Notes: generated from the sequence alone by a model not told the origin. A DNA stretch of 64,000 nt from Quillaja saponaria (GCA_029379385.1 CM055609.1:8680001-8744000); one strand, 5' to 3'; shown: positions 11,187 through 24,649, numbered from the stretch's first letter. Program-made: numbers and translations.

Positions 11187-14181
11187 ATTCCATCATTGTG
11201 GTGGTAATTGGTCCTTCAAGATTATTTCCACTTAATTGTCATAATATCAAGCTACTTAAATTGTCCAATTTCTTGAAGAATACTTCCTGTAATTTTGCAA
11301 TCCGCCATGAATAACTTTTGAAAGGAACTAGAGAAATTCCCAATTGAATTAGGAAGTTGTCCATGCAAAGGATTTCTTGACACTGAGAGAACACTCAATT
11401 GTTTGCAATTGGAAAGAGAAAGAGAGAAAGCTAATGTCATTGGTCAAATTATTTGAATGTAAGTTAAGACGTTGAAGGTTCTTTAAATATCCAAGTGAGT
11501 CTGTTATAACTCCGACTAATGAATTTTTGCCTAATTCCAAACAAGTGAGCATGGAAGCATTAGAAATAGAGCTGGGTATCTGTCCACTGAGATCATTGGA
11601 ATAGAGGTAAAGTTCTTCTATGTTATGAAGGCCATAGCCAATGTTCGATGGAAGAATTCCTGACAAGGAATTGAATGACAAGTACAAGTCTTCCAAAGTT
11701 GAGATGTAGAAGAGATTGGGAGGTATAGATCCACTTAGCTTGTTGTCTCCCAAAATTAGTTTCCCGAGGTTCTGTAGGTAAACTATTTCCCATGTTATAG
11801 AACCTGCACCATTAGGATTATGAATACATACATAGGAGTGATACAATTGATATATTATATAGCTGATGACATACCTGTGAAAGAGTTCGCAGCAAGATCT
11901 AACTCTATCATGATGTGCAGTTTCCAATTGATCGTGAAATTAGAACATATACTTTCCACCTAGTATTACTAATTAAGAGATAAATTTATGAAACCTTTGC
12001 CATATACATATATAGTGAAGAAAGTTATCAATAATTTGACCAGCTCTTTGTGTGTACACCAACCTGATGGTAGCTGACCAGAGAGTGCATTGCCTTCGAG
12101 ATGAAGGCATTCGGGTTTGGAAAGATCTGGACACATGTTTGATGGGAGACTGCCTAGAACGAGACTTCCAGCATTGAGTTATTAAAGATAGTCCTTGGTA
12201 TAGAACCTGAAAATCTGTTATTTGGCAAGAATATTCTTCTCAATTTTGAAATATCATCCATCTCTTTTGTAATGTTTCCTGATTATTTTTATTTTATTTT
12301 TTTTAAAAAGGGAAAGGAATGAAATTAGATAAACAAAACAATATTTCCATTTGAAATAAAATAAAAATATAATGATCTATTTGAAGTAAACTGTGACATA
12401 TTTAAAAAATAACGGAACTGCAAAAAGTCAAATTCTAATTTATCCTATTTATTTTGTGAAGTAGTGAATTGAAGTTGATACCATCGAGACTAAAATCATA
12501 TGGTGAAGTAGTAAGATAAGAATTGTTTACATATATTTCAAATTTTCGGTGTAAGAAATAGATTCAAATGAAAATGTAAAATTTCCTCTTTCCCACCTTC
12601 CCCACATCTCAACACACATTGACACAAAATAATATATATTACATAATTTCTGTTACTAAATGACAAGGACGGCCATGCCTTAAGACCTGCAGGATTGGCC
12701 AGAAGGAACTTGAAAATTTTATTTTATCCCTAAGAAAAATATATTATTTAATTCAATAGTTTGGACATCCTGGATGAATTAAAATCTCCCTAAGGATTGT
12801 TGGCTTTTTAAATAAAAAATCTTTTGTGCTGAAAAAAAAAGAAAAAAGAAAAAAAGGTTGGTAATTTTTGTAAGTGGACCTTTTAAGATTTTGAAAGTTT
12901 TTAACTCAACCCTAACAAAATATGTGAATTCGTCAGGTTATAATACTATCATGAAAGACACTGAAAAAAAGAAGAAAAAGAATTCAAATAAAGCGAAATA
13001 CCTGTTAATGTATAGTAAATAAGTCATATTTCATACTCACATATCTTGGTAAATTTTAGTAAATTATTCTACTACATGGAACTTGACATTCTATTCTAGT
13101 TTTTTTTCTTCTTTTTTATGGAACTTGACACTCTATTCTATTTTTTCCTTCTTCTTTTTTTTTTTTTTAGAGTTTGATCAGAGATACTAAATACATATTA
13201 ATTTGTTGTTTATGATCTTCTAGTTATTTTTTTTTTTTCAAAAAACAATAATTTATTGTATTTTATGCTAGTTAAATTTTATTTTAGAATACACTTTTAT
13301 AAAAAATTATTCATTTTTTTGACCCCTCAAATCGCTACAGCTACATTAATTATATGAAAGTTAGTGTTCATTTTTATGTGTATCGCATTCAGTTACCACT
13401 CTTGCACTCAATCCATACTATGAGTAAGTATACCACACCATTTAATAAGAGATTTTTATAAAACATTGCATTGCTAGAGTAACACTCTTCTGATCTAAAA
13501 GCATGATTTAGCATATGTAGTTCAGAAGTTTGTACCAGATAAGTTGTTATGCACTAAGTTTATCTGTTGGAGCCCGGAAATGTTGACAATAGTTAAAGGT
13601 ATATTGCCTGAAAGCCGATTTTGAGACATCTGCAAAATTTTTAAATTTGATAGTTTGCCGATCACCAGTCAAATATTTCCCTCAATGGAATTTTCATTCA
13701 AATTCAAGCTCTTGAGTTTTGATATGTTGTGTGGAAATATTCGGATAGATCAACTGATATTGTTTTAGGAAAGAATAAGATGTTGAAGATTCGGTAAACC
13801 TCCTATTATCCATGCTAGAATTTCTCTATTGAACATGTTCTGACTTAGGTTGACCATTTTTAAATGACTCAACATGGCTAATTCTAGAGGCAGGTGGCCA
13901 TAAAGTTGTTACCAGTAAGATCAAGTTTAAGAAGATACAAAAGGTTTCCTAGTTGTGGAGGTATGACACCACTAAGACCCATATTAGTAAATTCAACAAG
14001 AAAATGAAGACCAATTTCTAGGTAAACGATTATGAGGGCGTTCAAATGTAATAGAGGACTTTAGGGCAAGAAGTGCAGAATGATCAGTGATGATATTGGT
14101 CGTTCTCATAGCAAATAAGCATGTCTTGAAGCAGTGTAGTGACAACGTGAAAATTGAAAAACAAAACCAGAATCTTTCCAT

Positions 14182-15263
14182 TTTGGATATGTTGGTGAAT
14201 TGGATAAACGTGTTTGGGGGAGAAAATGATGCATAGAGGTGGGGAAGAATAAGTAGGATATATATAAGATTAATATCCCAATCCAAACGTGTTCATAAGG
14301 GTTGAAAATGATTTATTAAAGTATAAAACAATTTTATGTTTGACAAAATTTCTTAGAGCTTTTCTATTTCACTTTCATTTTGTTCTTTGGCTTTCTAGCC
14401 ATGCCTCAACTTCTAATATCTAGGTAGAAAACCTAACTTGAGTCATGCAAAGGAGTCAATTTTCCAGCGTACCCGGTAGGATAGAAATTAATTAGAAGTC
14501 AAAAATGAATACACATTTCTTCTAGACATGAAGAACTTCCACGTTCAATGAATCACATGTACGTATCAATAACAGTGGATTACCTTAACAAATTTATGCA
14601 TAATCAGTTTGAGGTGTTATTGATAGTACAGTAATTACTATTTTCTCTTTTCATTTTCAAAATTTAACGAACCTAAAGATATACCACGTTGAGTAATTCT
14701 AAATTATTTTATATAGCATAAAGATTAATTACAAATACTAATATTATGTCAAATTTACATTTTAAATTAAAGATTCAGACTACATGGCATGTGTAAACAA
14801 CATTTAATTTTAATGATGTTAATTAATAAAATTGAATTTTTCAGTGCTTTTATTGGTACAACAATATTAAAACTCGAAGACTGAAACTGACCCAAAAAAT
14901 TCTAAAATTTACACCCGGTCATGGACTTGAAAGTGAGCTTAGACTAATCAATCTAAGAATAGCCAACTATCAATCAAATTACATTTTAATTAAGACATGA
15001 TTGAAGAAAAACGTATAAGATGGTGCTGGCTAGTCAGCCACCGCGTCAGTGGACTTCAAGTCTTAAAGAAGAAAGTTATTAATTGGTAATTAACTAGTGG
15101 ACAAGGTATAGATAATGGAGGAGAGAGGATTGCTTGTTAAGTTTGGTAATAATATGGACTTGAATTCATAGGATGAAGAAAAATTGCAAGACTTAATGCA
15201 AAGGTGAAATTAACAGTGTCAATAAGATAACTTTCACGTTGTTAATATAGTAAAAATTCACAA
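14182..15263. promoter_or_regulatory. Upstream region of pseudogene A
   Basis: A TATA-like tract on the minus strand (14257-14266) lies about 76 bp upstream of the ATG. Further out are two blocks shared with other receptor genes: one at about 14440-14600 (ccagcgtacccgg core, then cacatgtacgtatcaat) and one at 15030-15125 (gtcagccaccgcgtcagtgg core). Both recur upstream of gene E and in the other duplication units. No gene lies here. The block ends at the duplication junction at about 15263. Confidence 0.55.
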
Positions 15264-15299
15264 GTGTAGGTCCACCTAGCTTGTTTTTCCCAGATCTAG

Positions 15300-17438
15300 T
15301 TACTCGAGGTTATGTAGGTCAACTATTTCCCAGGGTATAGAACCTGCACCATTAGGATTATGAATACATACACAAGTGTGATACAACTAATATCATATTA
15401 ATTGATATATATATATATATATATAGCTGATGACATACCAGTGAAAGAGTTTGCATCAAGACTTAACTCTATCAGTGATGTGCAATTTCCAATTGATCCT
15501 GAAATTAGGACATATACTTTCCATTTAATATTACTAATTAAGTGATAAATTAAAGAAAAACCTTTGCTATATACATATAATGAAGAAAGTTATCAATAAT
15601 TTGACCAGCTCTTTGGATGGACAGTACCAACCTGATCCTAGCTGACCAGACAGTGCATTACGATCGAGATAAAGGAATTTGAGTTTGGAGAGATTTGGAC
15701 ACATGTTTGATGGGAGGCTGCCTACAAGATTATTAAAAGCTAGATCAAGACCTTCCAGCTTTGAGTTATTAAAGATAGCCCTTGGTATAGAACCCGAAAA
15801 CCCATTCCTGTGGAAGGATATTCTTCTCAATTCTGAAATATCACCCATCTCTTTTGGAATGCTTCCTGATTATTATTATATGTTAAAAAAAAATTAGACA
15901 GATAAAACAATACTTTTCCAAATAAAATTAAATAAAAATACAATGATCTACTTGAAGTAAACTATGACCCATTTAAAAAATAAAAAACTACAAAAAGTCA
16001 AATTCTAATTTATCCTTTTTTTTTTTCTTTTCTTTTTTTGAAGTAGTGAATTGAAGTTGATACCATCTGGACTTTAACTCATATGGTGAAGTAGTAAGGA
16101 TTTCAAATGAAAAAGAAAAATGTCTCCTTCCCTCTCTCCTTCACATCTCAACACACACCAACAAAATTGTATATATTACAAAGTTTCTCTTACTAAATGA
16201 CAAGGACGGGCCTGCCTTAAGACCTGCAGGGTTTTAGACAGGAGGATCGTGAAAATTTTACTTTCCCAAATTTGAGTAAATTATTCTACTATATGGAAGT
16301 TGACACTCTATTTTAGGTATAAAATAATATGATTAATTTTTAATTTTTTTTATTGTAGAGTTTTATCAGAGATATTAAATACATTGTATTTTGTTGTTTA
16401 TGATATTTTAATTCTTTAATTTGTATTTTTTTTTCTAAAAAAATAATAATAATAATTTATTGTATTTTATGAGAGTTAAATTTTATTTTTAAAAAAGTTT
16501 TATTAATTTTTTTTTATGTTTTAGACTCCTCAAGTCGCCACAGCTATATTATGTGGAATTTATTGTTTACTTCTATGGGTATCGTACTCACATACTACTC
16601 TAGCATTCAACACATATTATGAGTATACCGTATCATTTAATGAGATGTAATTTATTAAAAAGCTGCATCACTAGAGTGACACGTACTTTTCTGATCTAAA
16701 AGCATGATTAGCAGGTATAGTTCGGAAGTTCATACCAGATAAGTTGTTACGAGCTAAATTTATTTGTTGGAGCCCAGAAATGTTGAAAATAGTTGAAGGT
16801 ATAATGCCTGATAGCCGATTTTGAGCAATTTGCAAAATCTTTAAATTTGATAGCTTGCCAATCTCGGGTTGAATATTTCCTTCAATGCAATTTCCATTCA
16901 AATTCAAGTTCTCGAGTTTTGATATGTTGTGTGGAAATATTTGGATAGATCCACTGAAATTGTTCTGGAAAAGAATAAGATGTTGGAGATTACGTAAACT
17001 GCCCATTATCCATGCTGGAATTTCTCCATTGAACATATTCTGACTTAGGTTGACCATTTTTAAACGCCTCAACATGGCTAACTCTGGAGGTAGGTGACCA
17101 TGAAAGTTGTTACCAGTAAGATCAAGATCAACAAGAAACGAAAGGTTTCCCAGTTGTGGTGGTATGATACCAGTAAGACCCATATTAGTAAGATTCAAGG
17201 TTCTGACCCGTTGATGGCGGTTGCCACAAGTGACACCAACCCAAGTACATACCAAGGAAAATGAAGACCAATTTCTAGGCAAAAGATTATGAGGATATTC
17301 GAATGTAATTGAGGACTTCAGGGCAAGAAGTGCAGAATGATCCGTGATGAGATTGGTGGTGCTCATAGCAAATAAGCATGTCATGAAGCAGTGTAGTGAC
17401 AACGTGAAAATTGAAATGCAAAACCAGAATCTCTCCAT
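15300..17438 (-). pseudogene. Truncated LRR receptor gene B, ectodomain only
   Basis: Exons are 16736-17438 (703 nt), 15632-15865 (234 nt), 15439-15498 (60 nt) and the first part of exon 4 from 15343. All donors and acceptors are GT/AG and in phase, and exon sizes equal those of intact gene E. Exon 1 encodes the MERFWFC signal peptide, an N-terminal cap with CTWVGVTC and the first LRRs. Exon 4 reads GSIPWEIVDLHNLE and then meets a TAA (15300-15302), just before the segmental-duplication breakpoint removes the rest of the LRRs, the transmembrane segment and the kinase. If transcribed it would give a secreted LRR protein of about 346 aa. A TATA-like tract at 17514-17524 remains. Whether this is a dead fragment or an expressed soluble protein cannot be told from sequence. 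Confidence 0.8.
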
Positions 17439-17513
17439 TTTGGATGTGTTGATGAATTGCATAGATGTGTCCGTGGGAAGAAAAGGATGCGTAGAGGTGG
17501 GAACAATAAGTAG

Positions 17514-17524
17514 AATATATATAA
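17514..17524 (-). promoter_or_regulatory. TATA-like tract of gene B
   Basis: TATATATA-type tract on the minus strand about 76-86 bp upstream of the MERFWFC ATG. The same tract at the same distance occurs in A, A', C and D, which favours that ATG over the in-frame ATG at 17567 further upstream. Confidence 0.5.
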
Positions 17525-18223
17525 GATTAAATATCCTAAGTTTGTTGAAGTCATCAATTTTTGTCAAAACTTGTCCCTTAATACGATATTGATTGATTTG
17601 TTTTTCTCAGGGATTTTTAATGAAGAAAGAAGAAGATAATTACAAATATATATTTTACATGAAATCCATCCCAATTCATAATACAACGGGGTACTCCCAA
17701 TGCCTTGTCTTCACCAATTGAGCTAGACATCATTGGCCAGGCGAGGAAAATTATCCATTAAACTTAACCATTAAATATATATTTGTAATTATATTCCAAT
17801 ATTTGTAATCATATAAATTTTCTATTTAACCTAACAAATTAACTTAAAAAGATTAAACTACTCTTATTATATATATTTTTTTAATGTCTTTCCCTTTTTA
17901 TCATTTTATTTTTATAAAAATAATTACTTAAATAAGCAGGTTATATACCTAATTCAATAGTTCATTGTTCAGATAATTACAAAATAGATAGTAATTTATA
18001 TATGGAGGGATAAAATACAAATCACCCTAAATAAATCTTACACATAAAAAGTATATTAAGCTCTCACTTATCCTAATTCCTAAATTTCATTTACATTTTA
18101 TGTTAAAACACTCTGCAATTCAAAAAGATAAATGTTTATTATGTTTTTTTTCTTCTTTTTCTTTTTTAATTCAAATTTCCAATCTTCTCTTACAAAAGCA
18201 ATCTCATGAAGAATATTAATTAA

Positions 18224-18409
18224 CCCACAAGCGTGGTTCAAGTAGTAATGTACGCTTGAGCTCAGCGGTTGAGGGACCTCTGCAATGTCAGAGATTCAAG
18301 CCCGCAGGAAAACATTTGTGGGGAAGGGTATCCAAACCCCAAACAAGATTAGACTCACACCAAAGAGTGTGTAGATACTAGTTGGAAACTCAAAAAAATA
18401 ACAATAATA
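18224..18409 (+). mobile_element. tRNA-like SINE with 15-bp target-site duplication
   Basis: The element starts cccacaagcgtggttcaag, has a B-box-like gattcaagcc, the family 3' part (agattagactcacacc) and an A-rich tail. It is flanked by the 15-bp direct repeat aagaatattaattaa at 18209-18223 and 18410-18424. The orthologous insertion upstream of gene D is at 40712-40898. Confidence 0.85.
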
Positions 18410-20515
18410 AAGAATATTAATTAATTTATCTACCAATAGAAATATAGTCCACCACAATATGCTTCATATAATCAAAGTTATAATTAGTGCCTATCTCTGA
18501 TCTTGACTCATGCTCAATCTTGACTCGTGTATTATAATTACTTACAAAAGAATTGATCTACTGTTGATAAATAGACTATTAATAAATTAGTCTACTTGAT
18601 GAACACATATGTTATGTTATGTTTGATGTTAATGATATATAATATTTTCTTGTTTATACGTATTTTATACACAAATACTAGATCAAAATGAAATTTTTTA
18701 CTCAAACAAACATATCTCCCTCAAGAAGATTATATATATGCAATCAGCTGTTGGGAGTAATCTATGATAATATATCGTTAAGTAAGACAAGAAAGAAGAG
18801 GTCACTAGTTAATTATTTGTACTTTGATCATTAATTAGGATAATTTTTAATGATATCTTAAAGAATTACTTGTTATTTAGTACAATTGTTTATTTATTAA
18901 ATATATAGTTTGTTAAATAGTAAATTCAATTAACACCACCCGTTGCTCATACGGCATCACTTTGACAATGACAATCACTTTGATATGTTGTCATTTTCAA
19001 TATTTATTTTGTGTGTTTAATGGTAGAAAATGCATTGTTCAAACCACAAAAAAATAAAAAAATATTTCGTTATATTGTTGGGAATAATTAATATATAGAT
19101 AATGCCAACAAAATATTAGTTCAATTGATTAAAATTAAAATAATGAATTAATTCTCAAAGTTTTCTATCAATATACATACAAATATATAATGGAGGAGAG
19201 AGAATAGTTTACAATGGGAAAAAAAAAAAAAAAAAAACCTTTATAGGTGGGGGACAGAGGATTGTTTTAAATTGGAAAAAACACATTAGTTATATTATTG
19301 TGAATAATTAATATATAGATAATGTCAATGAAGTGATATATAGAAATATTATTGCGAATAATTAATGTAATGTCAAAGAGATATTAGTTCAATTGATTAA
19401 AATTAAAATGTTATGATCATGAAGTCTCAAGTTCAAGTCATATATTTTGTTATATTTATCTCATTAACTAAGGAGTTTCTGTCAATTTTTGTGTATGTTC
19501 TCAATATTTGTGTACTATAACTATAAAATAATAAGTGATTTAGGAAGCAACACTCAGTTATTTCTGCCTTTACAGAAAATTCAATGGTCTACTCTCCTGG
19601 AAGACCTACTTGAAGTTATATTTCTCCTTCTCTCTTCCTGATAAAAAATAAAAAGTAATGAATGAATTCTAATCATTTTCTATTAATATATATAGATATA
19701 TAATGGAGGAGAGAGTATTGCTTTATGTTGGGGAAAAAAAAAAACACTTTGTAGATAGTTATCAATATATAGATATATAATGGAGGAGAGAGCACCGATT
19801 TGAGTTGGAAAAAAAAAAAAAAAAAAAAAGAGAAAAATCTTTATAGATAATGGGGGACAGAGGATTGCTTTAAGTTGGATAAAAACACATTAAAGGATAA
19901 AGAAACATTGCAAGAGATGATTGAAAACAAACGTATAGGTAGTGGAGGACATGATGGCGGTAGCTGGTCAGCCAACGCGGCAGTGGACTTCAAGTCTTCA
20001 CGAAGAAAGTTATTAATAGATAATGGAGGAGAGGACATTGCCTGTTTGTTTTAAGTTGACTAAAAATATGGACTTGAATTCAGAGTATGAAGAAACATTG
20101 CAATAATGTGGAGGAGTTACAAAGGGTAAAATGCTAAAAAGTCTTATTTGTATCTCTAAAATATAAAAAAGTCTTTTTTTAATTTTTAAATGAGTCCTAA
20201 TACTTAATTTTGAATACCATCTTATATTTTTTTTAATTTATTTTCTTAGTTGCAACCTTAATTTTTTTTTTAATTACTAATAAATTATTCAATAATAAAG
20301 CAAAAGGAAAATAATATACCCATATATATATAAATTATATTAAATATGAATATCTATATCTATACTATATACAAATGTGGCTTAATAGTAGAATATTTTA
20401 ATTTTCTTAAATACCCTTATTTGCTTATATTATTACATAGTTACCTTTAATAGTTATTTTGTTACAAATATTATATTTTTTTCAATTCTTCTCTATTTTA
20501 TTATCAATAGGATTG

Positions 20516-20693
20516 ACCCAAAAGGTGTTAGTTGCACTAGTAAGTGGAGTGCAACACCAATAAAAGAAAAGAACAAAGGTTTGAATCCCGAGTCGCACCT
20601 TTGGGAAGGGTCCTAACCGTACGACTCTGTAGACCTGAACGAGATTAGACCCATACCCAAATAGTGTGGGGATACTGTCGTGAAAACCAAAAA
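20516..20693 (+). mobile_element. tRNA-like SINE, copy 2
   Basis: 178 bp, flanked by the 14-bp direct repeat tatcaataggattg (20502-20515 and 20694-20707). It has a ggtttgaatccc B box and shares its 3' part with the SINEs at 18224 and 40712. It is the duplicate of 1461-1635. Confidence 0.82.
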
Positions 20694-23600
20694 TATCAAT
20701 AGGATTGTCATTGTTTTAGGATTATTGTTTTCTTTGTTTTACTAATTCTTTGCAATTTTAGTAAATCTATAATTTTTCAATAATTATATGACAATAATAA
20801 TTAAAATTAAATTTCTCAATTTTTTTGTTTAATAATTTATTAATAATCATAATTTTTTTTAGTTCTTCTCAAATTTAAAAATTAAAATTTTAATAAGTTA
20901 TTATAAATTAAAAGAAATATTAAATTTATAGTTTTCATGATTATAATATTGTTGTTTTACCTTTTTATTCATAATTATTTTAAATATTTTTCATTATATA
21001 ATTATATGTGAATAGTAGTTCAAATTGAATTTCTCAATTGTTTTTTTGTTTAATAAGTTCCTAATAAATATAATATTTTTTTTATTTTTTCTCAAATTTA
21101 TGAATTAATCTTTCTTTCTTTTTATTTATTTATAAAATTATTATGAATTAAAAAATATTAAGAGCTTAGTTTCCTTGATTATAATATTATTGTTTTAACT
21201 TTTAATTCTTGTTCCATACTAAGAATTAAAAATATATATAAATAAATTTATGAATTTAATTTTTTTTTTTTTGAATTTATATATTTGTTTATGAATATAA
21301 AAGTGGTTTAATTGAAGAAATTTTAATTTCTTAAATACCCTAAAGAGTTTTTACAATTACATAAATACTTTTAGTTGTTATTTTACTTCAAATAGACTAT
21401 TTACTTTTTTTATTTATTTCATAATTCTTCTCCATTTCAATATTAATAGGATTGTAATTATATATGACTATTATGTTTTTGTCCTAATTCTTTTCAAAAT
21501 TAATTAATCTATAATTTTTCAATAACTATACAGCAATAATAATTAAGATTGAATTTCTCAATTTTTTAATTTAATAAGTTATAATAAATTATAGTATTAT
21601 AAATTAAAATTTTATGCTATGAACTAAAAGAACTATTAAGAAATAGTTTCTATGATTATAATATTGTTGTGCTAATTCTTTTTCTATCTTTAAATTTAAA
21701 AAAAAAAATTATATGTTTATATTATGAATTAAATTTTTTATTAGATATATCTATTTATTTGATGTCATTAACATAAAATATTATTTTTTATTAACTATAA
21801 TTTATTGATATATATATTTATTAATGATGAACATATATATATATATCATAAACAAAACTCACGCACAATGCATACAGCGTGAAAGCTAGTTAAATGCAAT
21901 AAGATTAGATTTTATTCATGATATGAACTTCAAAAAATTGAAATATATTTAAATTTAAACGATAAATTCAACCTGTTAAGCAAATAGACAATATATATAC
22001 ATATACACTCAGGAAAGCAATATTTTTTTTCATTTATTGATTGAAAAAATAAAAAGGAGAATGACATTTTATTAATTTTTGTCTGTAATCTTTATTTTTA
22101 ATTAATTAATTTATAATAAATTACATATATTTTTTTATTTCTTATTTCTTTTACTTAATAAAATATTTGAACCTATTATATTTAAAAAAAAAAAAATACA
22201 AGTACAAAGGTTAAAATGGAAAAAATATGTTCCAATTCAATTCGAAGTATAACATTTTATTAGAGAGAAAATACTAAAAATGTGACTTTTTATCTTGTAA
22301 AGTTATGGCATTGCTTGTTTATTTTTAATGAAACTTGTAATTTTTATTTTTTTGAATAGAATATCACTTCAATTTTCTTAACAAAAGAAAAAAGAAATAA
22401 AAACTCACTTCAATTTACTTTGTGCTTACTATTTTATCTATTTATTAGAGATAGTACATAAAATAAAAATTTAGGTTAATATAATATATTGTTATTAATT
22501 AAAAAATCTAAAAGGTGTAGGGTAATATGAGAAAATATAGTATCTCGAACTCAATTGAAAAGGGAAAACTAATATTATGACATTTTGGTAGTTTGGAGAT
22601 GCATGCAAGACTTTTTAATTAGTATTTTATCCAAATTACTATTAGTGTTTTCATCCATCTAAGAAAGGGAGTGATGATTTCTCAAAACTTTGGGCTTTAG
22701 TATTATATCACCAAATCTCAAAGGAGGTGAGTATAATTTATCCTAATAAAAAAATTGAACACATATATACTTGAGTAAATCACACTCCCCTCCCTTAAGG
22801 TTTAGAAAATAACTCTAACACCCAAAATCTATGGTAAATGACACTCCCACTCCAATCCGTTAAGCTAACAGAATCTTATAATTCATTAATTGATGGAATA
22901 TGCTTTATTCTATTTTTTTTTCTTGGTTACTATATCATATATAGATTTATACACTAATAATATGTCAAATTGTTATTTCTTTCTCAAAGACACACATCTC
23001 CCTCAAGAAGATTATATACATGCAATCAGCAGTTGGGAATAATCTATATACGATAACTATTGTTAGGTAAGACAAGAAAGAAGAGGGCACTAGTTAATTA
23101 TTTATACTTTGATCATTAGGATAATTTTTAATTATATCTTAGAGAATTACTTGTTGTTTAGTACAATTATTTATTTATTACATATACAGTTCGTTAAAAA
23201 ATAAATTCAATTAACCCCACTTGTTGCTTATACGGCATTACTTTGACAATGACAATCACTTTGATATGTTGTCATTTTCTTTTTTTTTTTTTTTTTGTGT
23301 GTTTAATTGTAGAAAATGCATTGTTCAAACCAAAAAAAAAAAAAAAAAAAAAATAATTGTTATATTATTGTGAACAATTAATATATAGATAATGTCAATA
23401 AGGTATTAATTTAATTGATTAAAATTGAAATGTTATGATTATGAAGTCTTATGTTCAAGTCATATATTTTGTTATATTTGTCTCATTAACTATGGAGTTT
23501 TCGTCAATTATTGTGCAGTCAATTGTTGTGCATGTTCTCAATATTAGTGTACTATAAATATGAAATACTGAGTGAATTAGGGTCTTGAGTGGTCCAACAC

Positions 23601-24649
23601 TTGTTATTTTTGCCTATCTAAAATTTTCAAGAGTCAACTCTCCTGTAATGCCTACTTAGATATTTATTTCCCATTTTCTCTCCTCAATAAAAAAAATAAT
23701 GAAAAAATTCTATTCGTTTTCTATCAATATATATATATAAATATATAATATGGAGGAGAGAATATTGCTTTAAGTTGGAAAAGAAACACTTTATAGATAA
23801 TGGGGGACAGAGGATTGCTTTAAGTTGGTGTCGTGCAAAGAAGTCAATTTAATTTTTAGCGTACCCGGTAGGTTAGAAATTGATTAGAAGTTAAAAGCGA
23901 ATAACCATTTCTAATCATATGATTATTAAATAATATGATTATTCTAATCATATCCTATATAATTTTACTACATATATTAAATAATTATATTTATTTTGTA
24001 ATTTATGATTATCATGTGGAGCCTATAAATTGGAGACTCCACTCCTCTATCTAGTGAATTTGTTGAGTTCAGTATTTGTAATTTATGAAATAATATTGTC
24101 TCTATTCATGGAGTAGGTTTTATGGCTGAATTACATACATTTTTACATCTCTGTATTTAAATTTATAATTATAAATGAAATAAGAGTTGCCTTAACAAAT
24201 CAAACCTAATTTATTTCAGTTGTTATTGATAGTACAGTAATTACTATTTTGTATTTTCATCTTAAAATTTATTGAACCTTAAGATATACAACAAGGAGTA
24301 ATTTACGTCATATTTATAACGATAATGGATGGACTTGAATTCATAGGATGAAGAAGCATTGCAAGACTATGGCAAAGTGCAAATTAGTAGCAAGAATACC
24401 TCTGATCACATCATACCTTGTTATATATAAAAATGACAAATTACACTTTCTCTTTTGATGAGATTTGGTGATATAACATTAAAATTCAAATTAAATTTAA
24501 GGAAATCAATATCCTCTCCATAAATGAATGAAAAACATAATAGTGTTATAACCCAAATGATCTTGTAAAGCTGCAGGCTCAAAAACATTCATCATTAACT
24601 GTTGCATAAATTACAAATGAAATGCTTCTTTTTATTCTCCAATTTGATA

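Larger units (their letters stand above)
7879..14181 (-). pseudogene. LRR receptor-like kinase pseudogene A
   Basis: This is a full-length but decayed copy of the cluster's five-exon receptor gene. The start (ATG at 14181, MERFWFC) and signal peptide are intact, but a deletion of about 77 bp removes the VCTWVGVTC-type cap and shifts the frame after NWSSFS. Exon 2 and 3 remnants lie at about 12070-12270 and 11870-11930. Exon 4 starts near 11800 and is split by an LTR element at 9592-11186. The transmembrane and kinase N-lobe part (8420-8971) keeps GKGSFGSVFKG and IAVK but goes out of frame at YCLDFF. The C-lobe exon is present in broken form to a TAA at 7879-7881. The shifts and insertion rule out a working kinase. 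Confidence 0.9.
1..15263. repeat. Tandem segmental duplication, copy 1
   Basis: This block aligns by eye with about 18626-29855 in the same orientation. It contains in order an intergenic module, a SINE, an inverted-repeat pair, the kinase-less relic at 6190-7082 and pseudogene A. The match includes a perfectly identical 294-bp stretch (13993-14286 against 28590-28883). The similarity stops at about 15263, where sequence of gene B exon 4 begins abruptly. Copy 1 keeps the kinase part of A and a retroelement that copy 2 lacks. The left edge lies outside the window, because position 1 is already inside the homology. Confidence 0.85.
15264..19050. repeat. Block paralogous to gene D and its upstream DNA
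   Basis: Gene B and its upstream region match about 37280-41457 at a nearly constant offset of about 22.1-22.5 kb: start codons 17438 and 39880, exon 2 starts 15865 and 37937, SINEs 18224 and 40712. The shared SINE, with the same target site, shows common descent of the whole block. Confidence 0.8.
17439..24649. other. Long intergenic region upstream of gene B
   Basis: No gene is supported in about 7.2 kb. Up to about 19050 it is a copy of the region upstream of gene D. From 18626 it is the left part of duplication copy 2, with two SINEs, intergenic modules at 18626-19700 and 22910-23760, and the inverted-repeat pair near 22705 and 24430. Small open frames such as the one at 19841-20038 look random. 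Confidence 0.75.
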
